DNA of 64,000 nt from an uncultured Mesorhizobium sp. (GTDB lineage Bacteria > Pseudomonadota > Alphaproteobacteria > Rhizobiales > Rhizobiaceae). A model generated the notes under the pieces. It had not been told where the DNA came from. It made no database searches and saw only the letters and a list, made by a program, of their open reading frames with translations. Of the stretch, positions 53,618-61,772 are shown piece by piece; positions within the stretch are counted from its first letter, which is position 1, and each line of letters opens with the position of its first letter. The stretch covers positions 1 to 64,000 of the forward strand of contig CALFXR010000196.1 of the NCBI GenBank assembly GCA_937958475.1, in the 5' to 3' direction. Made by a program: the position numbers and the translations under genes.

Positions 53618-53688
53618 GTTCGTCGGTCGTCGGTCGTGAAGCCGGACCTACTTTACGACTGACGACCGACGACCGACGACCGACGAAC
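53618..53688. repeat. 20-bp perfect inverted repeat between phaA and phaB
   Basis: Arms 53618-53637 (GTTCGTCGGTCGTCGGTCGT) and 53669-53688 are perfectly complementary, with a 31-nt loop. Each arm is built of GTCG/CGAC repeats. No T-run follows, so it is not an intrinsic terminator. Confidence 0.9.
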
Positions 53689-53711
53689 AACCGATAGGGG
53701 AGGATTACCAC

Positions 53712-54434
53712 ATGGCACGTACAGCACTCGTCACCGGCGGCTCGCGCGGCATCGGCGCGGCGATCTCGGTGGCGCTGAAGGAAGCCGGCTACAACGTCGC
53801 GGCGAACTATGCCGGCAATGACGAGGCGGCCGCCAAGTTCACCGCCGAGACCGGCATCAAGACCTACAAGTGGTCGGTCGCCGACTACGACGCCTGCGCG
53901 GCAGGCATCGCCAAGGTGGAGGCCGAGCTCGGGCCGATCGACGTGCTGGTCAACAATGCCGGCATCACGCGCGACGCGCCGTTCCACAAGATGAGCCGCG
54001 AGCAGTGGAACGAGGTCATCAACACCAATCTGAACGGCGTCTTCAACATGACGCATCCGCTGTGGAACGGCATGCGCGAGCGCAAGTTCGGCCGCGTCAT
54101 CACGATCTCCTCGATCAACGGCCAGAAGGGCCAGTTCGCCCAGGCGAACTACTCCGCCTCGAAGGCCGGCGACCTCGGCTTCACCAAGGCGCTGGCCCAG
54201 GAAGGCGCGCGTGCGGGCATCACCGTCAACGCCGTGTGCCCGGGCTACATCGCCACCGACATGGTGATGGCCGTGCCGGAGAAGGTGCGCGAATCGATCA
54301 TCGCCCAGATCCCGGTCGGACGGCTCGGCGAGGCCGCCGAGATCGCGCGTTGCGTCGTCTTCCTCGCCTCGGACGACGCCGGCTTCATCACCGGCTCGAC
54401 GATCTCGGCGAACGGCGGCCAGTTCTTCGTCTGA
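53712..54434 (+). CDS. phaB: Acetoacetyl-CoA reductase
   Basis: NADPH-dependent reductase giving (R)-3-hydroxybutyryl-CoA for PHB, 240 residues of the SDR family. TALVTGGSRGIGAAISVALK is the cofactor site, NNAGITRDAPFHKMSREQWN contains the NNAG motif, and YSASKAGDLGFTKALAQEGA carries the catalytic Tyr/Lys. The strong site GGGGAGG precedes the ATG. It pairs with phaA upstream; the PHB synthase phaC is not in the window. Confidence 0.96.
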   Translation: MARTALVTGGSRGIGAAISVALKEAGYNVAANYAGNDEAAAKFTAETGIKTYKWSVADYDACAAGIAKVEAELGPIDVLVNNAGITRDAPFHKMSREQWNEVINTNLNGVFNMTHPLWNGMRERKFGRVITISSINGQKGQFAQANYSASKAGDLGFTKALAQEGARAGITVNAVCPGYIATDMVMAVPEKVRESIIAQIPVGRLGEAAEIARCVVFLASDDAGFITGSTISANGGQFFV

Positions 54435-54456
54435 CGCCGACGCGTCCTGCGAACTG

Positions 54457-54482
54457 AAAACGGCCCCGTTCGGGGCCGTTTT
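54457..54482. terminator. Bidirectional intrinsic terminator between phaB and aqpZ
   Basis: AAAACGGCCCCG-TT-CGGGGCCGTTTT is a 12-bp perfect hairpin with A and T tracts on either side, serving both converging genes. Confidence 0.93.
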
Positions 54483-54503
54483 ACCGTCTGCGATGCGAAG
54501 TGC

Positions 54504-55193
54504 TCAGTCGTCGGCGAGCAACGCCCGGTGCACGATGCCGGCGATCGCCGCGCCGACGATCGGCGCCAGCCAGAACAGCCAGAGCTGCGACAGCGCCCAG
54601 TCGCCGACGAACAGCGCCTGGCTGGTCGAGCGCGCCGGATTGACCGAGGTGTTGGTGACCGGGATCGAGATCAGGTGGATCAGGGTCAGCGCCAGGCCGA
54701 TGGCGATCGGGGCGAAGCCGGCCGGCGCGCGCGCCGAGGTGGAACCCAGGATGACCAGCAGGAAGACGAAGGTGAGCACGACCTCGATGAGCAGCGCCGA
54801 CATCAGCGTATAGCCGCCGGGCGAATGCTCGCCGTAACCGTTCGAGGCGAAGCCGCCCGCGGTCGTGAAGTCGGCCTTGCCGCTGGCGACGAGGTAGAGC
54901 ACCGCGGCGGCGACGATGGCGCCGGCGAGCTGGGCGATCACGTAGGGCACGAGGCTGCCGGCGGGAAAGCGCCCGGCGACGAGCAGGCCGACGGACACGG
55001 CCGGGTTGAAATGGCCGCCCGAGATCGGGCCGAAGGCGTAGGCGCCGGTGAGCACGGTCAGGCCGAAGGCGAGCGCGACGCCGGCAAAGCCGATGCCGAG
55101 CTCGGGAAAGGCGGCGGCAAACACGGCGCTGCCGCAGCCGCCGAAGACAAGCCAGAAGGTGCCGATGAACTCGGCGGCGAGTTTCTTGGTCAT
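54504..55193 (-). CDS. aqpZ: Aquaporin Z
   Basis: Inner-membrane water channel of 229 residues with six transmembrane helices. The two NPA boxes, GGHFNPAVSVGLLVAGRFPA and NTSVNPARSTSQALF, define the pore, and the arginine after the second box is the selectivity residue. SKL-type start MTKKLAAEFIGTFWLVFGGC matches AqpZ. It converges on phaB with a shared terminator. Confidence 0.95.
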   Translation of the reverse strand: MTKKLAAEFIGTFWLVFGGCGSAVFAAAFPELGIGFAGVALAFGLTVLTGAYAFGPISGGHFNPAVSVGLLVAGRFPAGSLVPYVIAQLAGAIVAAAVLYLVASGKADFTTAGGFASNGYGEHSPGGYTLMSALLIEVVLTFVFLLVILGSTSARAPAGFAPIAIGLALTLIHLISIPVTNTSVNPARSTSQALFVGDWALSQLWLFWLAPIVGAAIAGIVHRALLADD

Positions 55194-55444
55194 GGTAGGA
55201 TCCCTCAATTCGTTGCAGCCATCCGCTGCCGTCCGCTCCGGACCCTGCGAATACAGCGCAGCCGTTGCGGCGAATGCAATCCGTCCGGACTTCGCGGCGA
55301 TGCGAAGCCACAGGCATTTCTCGCCGGAGCGGCAACGGGGCCGGCTGTGCCGAAACGGGATGAATTCGTTAACACCGGGTGGCGGCGAAGAGTCGTGGAA
55401 GGGGCGCACGCGGCGCGATGTGTGCCAGCCACCCGCCGCCGACG

Positions 55445-55528
55445 CTACATCTAGCGGTGAACGAAACGGGAAACCGTCGCCAAGGCTGATTCGTCGCCGA
55501 TTCGTTCCGGCTTTGGGCCGGAGGTTAA
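55445..55528 (+). repeat. 84-bp direct repeat, copy 1
   Basis: Shares ACATCTAGC, GTGAAC, a GATTCGTCGC-GATTCGTTCC block and a GGTTAA end with the copy at 55728-55811. Confidence 0.8.
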
Positions 55529-55727
55529 CGAAACGGCCGGCCGAAGGGTCTCGAGACGTTAACCGGCGGTCAGGAAAGATGAATGAAATCATAATCCTGG
55601 CCATCACCGGCGGGGTCAGCGCCGGCACCGCGGCCAAGAGGTTAACGCGACCGCGCAAATGCGGGCGAAATCGACCGCCGCCCGCCCCGTCCGATTCAGC
55701 ATCTGGTCGTCCCGATCCCCGGCAGGG

Positions 55728-55811
55728 CCACATCTAGCCGTGAACAAAACCTGAATCGGCAAGAGTCGGTGATTCGTCGCTGATTCGTTCCAGACTCGTT
55801 CCAAAGGTTAA
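55728..55811 (+). repeat. 84-bp direct repeat, copy 2 (contains the LexA box)
   Basis: Same length and landmarks as copy 1. In this copy GTTCCAGACTCGTTC is a perfect LexA-type site; in copy 1 the second half-site is GGGC instead. Confidence 0.8.
55787..55801 (+). promoter_or_regulatory. LexA-type (SOS) box upstream of the helicase gene
   Basis: GTTCCAGACTCGTTC is a perfect GTTC-N7-GTTC, the same operator as upstream of imuA read on the other strand. It lies 124 bp before the helicase ATG. SOS control of this helicase is inferred. Confidence 0.6.
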
Positions 55812-55924
55812 GCCGTGCGGTTTCGCCCTGTTGCGGCTGCGGCCAGTTCCTATATGTGATCGACGCCGGCGGTTCCCCGAACTGCGGTTCGCCACGCCCC
55901 GATAGCTGCCAGGCCGCAGACCAG

Positions 55925-58900
55925 ATGACGCTTCCGCCTCTCCGAAACGAACCGCTCGTGCTGTCCGGCCGCGACGTCACCGCGGTGCTCGGTCCGACCA
56001 ACACCGGCAAGACCCACCTCGCCATCGAGCGCATGGTGGCGCACGAGAGCGGCGTGATCGGCCTGCCGCTCCGGCTGCTCGCCCGCGAGGTCTATGGCCG
56101 CGTCTGCGAGAAGGTCGGCGCGCACAGGGTGGCGCTGATCACCGGCGAGGAAAAGATCGTTCCCGCCGGCGCGAAATATTCGGTGTGCACGGTCGAGGCC
56201 ATGCCGCGCGAGACGGATGCCGCCTTCGTCGCCATCGACGAGGTGCAGCTCGCCGGCGATCTCGAGCGCGGACATATCTTCACCGACCGCATCCTGCACC
56301 TGCGCGGCCGCCAGGAGACGCTGCTGCTCGGCGCGGCGACGATGCGCGGCATCCTGGAAAGGCTGCTGAAGGGCATCTCCGTCGTCACGCGGCCGCGGCT
56401 GTCGCATCTCGCCTATTCCGGATCGAAGAAGCTGACCCGCCTGCCGCGGCGCAGCGCCATCGTCGCCTTCTCGGCCGACGAGGTCTACGCCATCGCCGAG
56501 CTGATCCGCCGCCAGCGCGGCGGCGCGGCCGTCGTGCTCGGGGCACTGAGCCCGCGCACGCGCAATGCCCAGGTCGCGCTCTACCAGTCCGGCGACGTCG
56601 ACTACCTGATCGCGACGGATGCGATCGGCATGGGGCTCAACCTCGATGTCGACCACGTCGCCTTCGCGCAGAACCGCAAGTTCGACGGCTACCAGTTCCG
56701 CAATCTCAGCGCCGCCGAACTCGGCCAGATCGCCGGGCGTGCCGGCCGCCACCTGCGCGACGGCACCTTCGGCGTGACCGGCCAGGTCGATCCGCTGGAG
56801 GACGAACTGGTCGAGCGGATCGAGGCGCACGAGTTCGATCCGGTGAAGGTGCTGCAGTGGCGCACGGCGCGCTTCGACTTCGCCAGCATCGACGCGCTCA
56901 GGCGCTCGATCGAGACGACGGCGCCGGTCGAGGGGCTGACGCGGGCGCTGCCGGCCGTCGACCAGCAGGCGCTGGAGCACCTGGTGCGCGATCCGGAGAT
57001 CCGCGACCTCGCCCACGGCCACAGGCGCGTCGAGCTGCTGTGGGAAGCCTGCGCCTTGCCCGACTACCGCAAGATCGCGCCGGCCCAGCATGCCGACCTG
57101 ATCGCGTCGATCTTCCTCGACCTTGCCCGGCGCGGCCATGTCGACGAAAACTACATGGCCGAGCAGGTGCGTCGCGCCGACACGACCGAAGGCGACATCG
57201 ACGCGCTGTCGCACCGCATCGCGCAGATCAGGACGTGGACCTTCGTCTCCAACCGGCCCGGCTGGCTTGCCGATCCGGCACACTGGCAGGAAAAAACGCG
57301 GGAGATCGAAGACAGACTGTCGGACGCGCTTCATGACCGGTTGACGAAACGCTTCGTAGACCGCAGGACTTCCGTGCTCATGAGGCGCCTGAGAGAGAAT
57401 ACGATGCTGGAAGCAGAAATCAGCCCCGCCGGGACGGTGACCGTGGAAGGCCACCATGTCGGCGAACTGCAGGGGTTCCGCTTCACGGCCGACCAGAGCG
57501 CCGGCGGCGAGGACGCGAAGGCCGTGCGCGCCGCCGCGCAGAAGGCGCTGGCGACCGAGTTCGAGGCGCGCGCCGAGCGTTTCGCGGTTGCGGCCAACGG
57601 CGACATCGCGCTCGCCTCGGACGGCATCCTGCGCTGGATCGGCGCGCCGATCGGCACGCTGGCGGCAGGCGAGGACGCGCTTCGGCCCCGCGTCATCCTG
57701 TTCTCCGACGAGCAGCTGACAGGACCGGCCCGCGACAAGGTCGCCGCCCGCGCCGAGCGCTACGTCAACTACCAGATCGACACGCTCTTGAAGCCGCTGA
57801 TCGACCTGAAGGGCGCCGAACAGCTTTCCGGCATCGCCCGCGGCATCGCCTTCCGGCTGGTCGAGGAGTTCGGCCTGATCAACCGGCGGGACATCGCCGA
57901 GGACATCAAGTCGCTCGACCAGGAAGGCCGTGCCGCGCTGCGCCGGCTCGGCGTGCGCTTCGGCGCCTATCATGTCTTCGTGCCGGCGCTGCTGAAGCCC
58001 GGCCCGGCGAGCCTGGTCACGCTGCTCTGGGCGCTGAAGAACGACGGCAAGGACAAGCCGGGCTTCGGCGACATCGTCCATGCGCTCGCGGCGGGCCGCA
58101 CCTCGGTCGTCGTCAACCAGAGCTTCGACCGTGCCTTCTACAAGCTCGCCGGCTTCCGCATGCTCGGCCGCCGCGCGGTGCGCGTCGATATCCTCGAACG
58201 CCTGGCCGACCTGATCAGGCCGGCGCTCGCCTGGCGCGCCGGCACCGGCGCCCGTCCCGAGGGCGCCTTCGACGGCGCCGCCTTCATGGTGACGCCGGCG
58301 ATGATGTCGATCCTCGGCGCCACCGCCGACGACATCGAGGAGATCCTGAAAGGCCTCGGCTATCGCGGCGAAGCGAAGCCGGCGGACGAGGTGAAGGCGA
58401 AGCTCGCGGCGATCGACGCGGCGGCGAAGGCGGAAGCGCTGGCGAAGGCCGAAGCCGCGCAGGCGGCCAGGGCCGCCCGGATCGCGGCCGAGGCCGCCCA
58501 GGCCGGCGCCGAGAGCGACGCCGGGACCGGCGGCGAAATCGCCGCCGAGGCGACGGCCGGACCGGAGGCGGAAGCGGGCGAGGCAGGCGGCGTCGAGGCG
58601 GAAGCCGTATCGGCGGAAACCGCGGACGACGCCGCGGCATCCGAAGCCGCCGACGAGACGGCGGCCGACGACATTGCCGACGAGACTGCCGCCGACGAGA
58701 CTGCCGCCGACGAGACCGCTGCCGAGACGGCAGCCGCGCCGACGGAGATGGAAGAGGCGGCCGGCGCTGCCGAGACGGTCGTGCCCGAGACGGCAGTGGC
58801 GGAGGCTGCGCCGGAGGCCGACGGATCGGCGGAGGCCGCGCCGGAGACCGCGGCTGCGGCCGCGCAGGACGAAGCGAGGGTCGCGGAAACTGCCGCCGAG

Positions 58901-59464
58901 AAGCCCGCCGAGGAAGAACAGAAGCCGATCATGCTGTGGCGGCAGGCGCGGTCCGAGCACCGTCCCAAGCATCGCCACGGCCAGCATGCCCGCGGCGGCA
59001 AGGGCGGCCAGCGTCCCGGTGCGCCTGCGCCGGCGGGGCAGGAGGCGCCGGCCGGCGCGCGTCCGCCGCGCCGCGAAGGCGGCGAGGGCGGTCGGACGGA
59101 GGGCGGCAGGCCGGAGGGGCGCGAGGGCGGTCGGCCCGACAACCGCGAACGTCACGGCAGGCCCGGCGGCCGCCACGGCGGCAGGCAGGACAACAAGCCT
59201 TCGGACAGGCCCGAGGGGGCGCAGCCGGAACGCCGCGAGCAGCGCGCCGACCACGGCCCGCGCCACGGCGGCGGCCACAAGGGCGACCAGAGGGGCGACC
59301 AGAGGGGTGACCACAGGTCGGGCGACGGCAACAAGGGCCATGGCGGCAAGGGCGGCGCCAAGCCCTGGCAGCAGAAGCCGCAGCGCGAGGAGCGCCCGGT
59401 GCGATACGACCCGGATTCGCCCTTCGCCAAGCTCGCCGCCTTGCGGGACCAGCTCAAGAAGTAG
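55925..59464 (+). CDS. SUV3-like superfamily II helicase with long disordered tail
   Basis: ATP-dependent RNA/DNA helicase of about 1179 residues. Walker A is VLGPTNTGKTHLAIERMVAH, motif II is FVAIDEVQLAGDLERGHIF, and the C-terminal helicase part has ATDAIGMGLNLDVDHVAFAQ and ELGQIAGRAGRHLRDGTFG. This is the SUV3/MgpS-like family found in alphaproteobacteria. From about residue 840 the protein turns into an Ala/Glu-rich tract (DETAADETAADETAAETAA) and then a Gly/Arg/His-rich tail (GGRPEGREGGRPDNRERHGR) that could bind RNA. The ATG at 55925 gives MTLPPLRNEPLVLSGRDVTA; a GTG start slightly upstream cannot be excluded. Confidence 0.9.
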   Translation: MTLPPLRNEPLVLSGRDVTAVLGPTNTGKTHLAIERMVAHESGVIGLPLRLLAREVYGRVCEKVGAHRVALITGEEKIVPAGAKYSVCTVEAMPRETDAAFVAIDEVQLAGDLERGHIFTDRILHLRGRQETLLLGAATMRGILERLLKGISVVTRPRLSHLAYSGSKKLTRLPRRSAIVAFSADEVYAIAELIRRQRGGAAVVLGALSPRTRNAQVALYQSGDVDYLIATDAIGMGLNLDVDHVAFAQNRKFDGYQFRNLSAAELGQIAGRAGRHLRDGTFGVTGQVDPLEDELVERIEAHEFDPVKVLQWRTARFDFASIDALRRSIETTAPVEGLTRALPAVDQQALEHLVRDPEIRDLAHGHRRVELLWEACALPDYRKIAPAQHADLIASIFLDLARRGHVDENYMAEQVRRADTTEGDIDALSHRIAQIRTWTFVSNRPGWLADPAHWQEKTREIEDRLSDALHDRLTKRFVDRRTSVLMRRLRENTMLEAEISPAGTVTVEGHHVGELQGFRFTADQSAGGEDAKAVRAAAQKALATEFEARAERFAVAANGDIALASDGILRWIGAPIGTLAAGEDALRPRVILFSDEQLTGPARDKVAARAERYVNYQIDTLLKPLIDLKGAEQLSGIARGIAFRLVEEFGLINRRDIAEDIKSLDQEGRAALRRLGVRFGAYHVFVPALLKPGPASLVTLLWALKNDGKDKPGFGDIVHALAAGRTSVVVNQSFDRAFYKLAGFRMLGRRAVRVDILERLADLIRPALAWRAGTGARPEGAFDGAAFMVTPAMMSILGATADDIEEILKGLGYRGEAKPADEVKAKLAAIDAAAKAEALAKAEAAQAARAARIAAEAAQAGAESDAGTGGEIAAEATAGPEAEAGEAGGVEAEAVSAETADDAAASEAADETAADDIADETAADETAADETAAETAAAPTEMEEAAGAAETVVPETAVAEAAPEADGSAEAAPETAAAAAQDEARVAETAAEKPAEEEQKPIMLWRQARSEHRPKHRHGQHARGGKGGQRPGAPAPAGQEAPAGARPPRREGGEGGRTEGGRPEGREGGRPDNRERHGRPGGRHGGRQDNKPSDRPEGAQPERREQRADHGPRHGGGHKGDQRGDQRGDHRSGDGNKGHGGKGGAKPWQQKPQREERPVRYDPDSPFAKLAALRDQLKK

Positions 59465-59848
59465 ATGGACGGCCCGGCGCGCCAGCGGCTCGACAAGTGG
59501 CTGTTCTTCGCGCGCGCGGTCAAGTCGAGGACGCTGGCGGCGAAGCTCGTCGAGGCCGGCCACGTGCGGGTCAACCGGGACAAGACCACACAGGCCTCGC
59601 ACATGGTGAAGCAGGGCGACGTGCTGACCATCGCGCTCGACCGCCGCGTCCTCGTCTACCGCGTCGTCGACACCGGATTGCGCCGCGGTCCGGCAGCGGA
59701 GGCGGCGACGCTCTACGAGGACCTCTCGCCGGCGACGGCGGTCGTAGAAGCCGATCGGCCGGCGGCGGCGGCGCTCCGCGAGCCGGGCAGCGGCAGGCCG
59801 ACCAAGAAGGACCGCCGCGACCTCGACCGCATGCGCTCCGGCGACTGA
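59465..59848 (+). CDS. RNA-binding S4 domain protein (Hsp15-like)
   Basis: RNA-binding protein of 127 residues. The S4 motif is RLDKWLFFARAVKSRTLAAK then LVEAGHVRVNRDKTTQASHM, as in heat-shock protein Hsp15, which binds stalled 50S subunits. The C-terminus is basic (RPTKKDRRDLDRMRSGD). The ATG follows directly after the helicase stop, so they form one transcript, which suggests a shared RNA-related role. Confidence 0.92.
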   Translation: MDGPARQRLDKWLFFARAVKSRTLAAKLVEAGHVRVNRDKTTQASHMVKQGDVLTIALDRRVLVYRVVDTGLRRGPAAEAATLYEDLSPATAVVEADRPAAAALREPGSGRPTKKDRRDLDRMRSGD

Positions 59849-59985
59849 GCCCGGCATCCTGCCGGGGGCGCGCAATACCGTTCCCGGATCGGCCGGCTGC
59901 GCGGAATGGCCGCCCTTGCCATGACCGGCCAAAGCGGTTACCTCACCGCCGAATGATCGAGGGACCGGGCCTCCCGGAGTTGGGC

Positions 59986-60324
59986 ATGACTTACGTCGTC
60001 ACGGACAACTGCATCAAGTGCAAGTACATGGACTGCATCGAGGTCTGTCCGGTCGACTGTTTCTACGAGGGCGAGAACATGCTCGTCATCCACCCGGACG
60101 AATGCATCGACTGCGGCGTGTGCGAGCCGGAATGCCCGGCGGACGCGATCAAGCCCGATACCGAGCCGGGCCTCGAGGGCTGGCTGAAGATCAACACCGA
60201 ATACGCCGACAAGTGGCCGAACATCACGTCGAAGAAAGAGCCGCCGGCGGACGCGAAAGAATTCGACGGAATGCCCGGCAAGTTCGAGAAGTTCTTCTCG
60301 CCGGAGCCCGGCGAAGGCGACTGA
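59986..60324 (+). CDS. fdxA: Seven-iron ferredoxin FdxA
   Basis: Ferredoxin of 112 residues carrying one 3Fe-4S and one 4Fe-4S cluster. The cysteine pattern is NCIKCKYMDCIEVCPVDCFY and then DECIDCGVCEPECPADAIKP. The C-terminal extension after residue 60 (EGWLKINTEYADKWPNITSK) is typical of the alphaproteobacterial FdxA. It lies between the S4 protein and carD, an order common in Rhizobiales. Confidence 0.96.
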   Translation: MTYVVTDNCIKCKYMDCIEVCPVDCFYEGENMLVIHPDECIDCGVCEPECPADAIKPDTEPGLEGWLKINTEYADKWPNITSKKEPPADAKEFDGMPGKFEKFFSPEPGEGD

Positions 60325-60695
60325 TCGTCGCGGCGGATCGACGCAGGCGGCAGGCTCGTCTTCCCACTGCGCCTTGACCGGATCGGCAAATGCCGAAGCC
60401 GGCGCAACGTCGCGTGTGCAGTAAATTGTTGATTCTTTCGACTTTTTATGTTACACGATAAAACATGCCGGTGACACAACGTCGATCTATGGCGCAGACG
60501 CGTTAATCATTGAAAGGTGAAGACCACTTTCCGGACCGAGGCGACTTGGGCCAGACGGACGCAGTTTGCGTTGACGTCGCGGGCTCGCCGATCCGGGAGG
60601 TGCGGACTGTTTGTGCGGCATAGGCCAGCCGGAACGGCGGCCTCATCGATCGGCCGGCAGCATTCTGCCGGCGTCGCAACAGGAGTACAGGGCGT
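60325..60695. other. carD upstream region
   Basis: About 370 bp without a gene. The stretch 60415-60475 is AT-rich (TTGTTGATTC and TTTTTATGTTACACG) and probably contains the carD promoter; the -10/-35 spacing I can see is not ideal. Confidence 0.5.
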
Positions 60696-61274
60696 ATGGC
60701 AATCCCGCAGAAGAAGTCCACGACCTCGGCCCGTCACGGGTTCAAGACCGGCGAGTTCATCGTCTATCCGGCGCATGGCGTGGGCCAGATCGTATCGATC
60801 GACGAGCAGGAAGTGGCTGGGCACAAGCTCGAGCTGTTCGTGATCGACTTCCAGAAGGACAAGATGCGGTTGAAGGTGCCGGTGGCGAAGGCGACTTCGA
60901 TCGGCATGCGCAAGCTGTCCGAGACGGACTATGTCGATCGCGCGCTGAAGGTCGTCCAGGGCCGCGCCCGCGTGAAGCGCACCATGTGGTCGCGCCGCGC
61001 CCAGGAATATGACGCCAAGATCAACTCCGGCGACCTGATCTCGATCTCCGAAGTGGTGCGCGACCTCTACCGCGCCGAGAACCAGCCGGAGCAGTCCTAT
61101 TCGGAGCGCCAGCTCTACGAGGCCGCGCTCGACCGCATGGCCCGCGAGATCGCCGCCGTCAACAAGATGTCGGAGACCGAGGCCGTCCGCCTGATCGAGG
61201 CCAACCTGAACAAGGGTCCCAAGCGCGGCGCCAAGGCCGACAATGAGGAAGCCGAGCAGGAAGAAGCTGCCTGA
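60696..61274 (+). CDS. CarD family transcriptional regulator
   Basis: RNA polymerase-binding regulator of 192 residues. The N-terminal RID domain is FKTGEFIVYPAHGVGQIVSI with FVIDFQKDKMRLKVPVAKAT; the C-terminal helical domain contains RRAQEYDAKINSGDLISISE and VVRDLYRAENQPEQSYSERQ. CarD proteins stabilise open promoter complexes, notably at rRNA promoters. AGGAG precedes the ATG. A strong terminator follows. Confidence 0.95.
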   Translation: MAIPQKKSTTSARHGFKTGEFIVYPAHGVGQIVSIDEQEVAGHKLELFVIDFQKDKMRLKVPVAKATSIGMRKLSETDYVDRALKVVQGRARVKRTMWSRRAQEYDAKINSGDLISISEVVRDLYRAENQPEQSYSERQLYEAALDRMAREIAAVNKMSETEAVRLIEANLNKGPKRGAKADNEEAEQEEAA

Positions 61275-61298
61275 GTTTCGAGGACCGCAGATTCACGG

Positions 61299-61330
61299 AA
61301 GCCCGGCCATCGCGCCGGGCTTTCTGTTTT
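61299..61330 (+). terminator. Intrinsic terminator of carD
   Basis: AAGCCCGGC and GCCGGGCTT form a 9-bp stem with a 6-nt loop followed by TCTGTTTT. Confidence 0.92.
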
Positions 61331-61772
61331 CGAGGCAGCGAACCGAAGTTCGGGTTCCCGTATGTCAAAATACATAGTACGGGATCGTACGGAGTAGTCT
61401 TCAGGCGTTCGCGCGAATACTTCGCATCAGCCGCGGCGGCGCGTCGCGGGATTATGCCTTAACCATCCGTAAACCCGCACGGCCTTAGCGTTGTGCCGGT
61501 CTGGGCATGTTCGTCATCGAACACCGGCATGATGCCTGTCCCCGACCCGGCCGATCCGGCGTCCCATATCCCCCGAATACAATTCCCGCCATGCCGTCTT
61601 CCGCTCCGCGGCACGATGTGAGCCCGTCGTGCCCTTCCCAGGCGAACTCCCGAAGCAGCGCCGGCGCCAGCGGGAAACGCCGTCCGGCGGCTTGCCGGGG
61701 GACGGTTCGCCGGCATGACCGCGCGACGGCGACGATCCCCCCAACGACAAGATACCCTCGAAAGGTCCTCCC
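61331..61772. other. Intergenic region between carD and the chemoreceptor gene
   Basis: About 440 bp with no gene. A partial CtrA-type motif lies at 61459-61473. The 3' part must hold the promoter of the chemoreceptor. Confidence 0.5.
61459..61473 (+). promoter_or_regulatory. Possible CtrA site (TTAA-N7-TAAA)
   Basis: TTAACCATCCGTAAA has one perfect TTAA half-site and one near match at the right spacing for the alphaproteobacterial cell-cycle regulator CtrA, which controls many motility genes. It is 300 bp before the chemoreceptor start, so the call is tentative. Confidence 0.35.

Larger units (their letters stand above)
55194..55924. other. Long intergenic region upstream of the helicase
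   Basis: About 730 bp without a gene. It holds two copies of an 84-bp element (55445-55528 and 55728-55811, about 70% identical) and a perfect LexA-type box at 55787-55801. Several GTTAAC hexamers occur between the two copies (55524, 55558 and 55640 areas). Confidence 0.7.

Noticed and set aside
53618..53688. Intrinsic terminator between phaA and phaB
   Set aside because: No T-run follows the hairpin, and phaB must be expressed with phaA; it is kept as an inverted repeat only.
55850..59932. A 1360-codon open frame antisense to the helicase
   Set aside because: It mirrors the helicase, S4 and GC-rich tail; high GC removes stops on the complementary strand. Its product has no family features and its codon pattern is that of an antisense frame.
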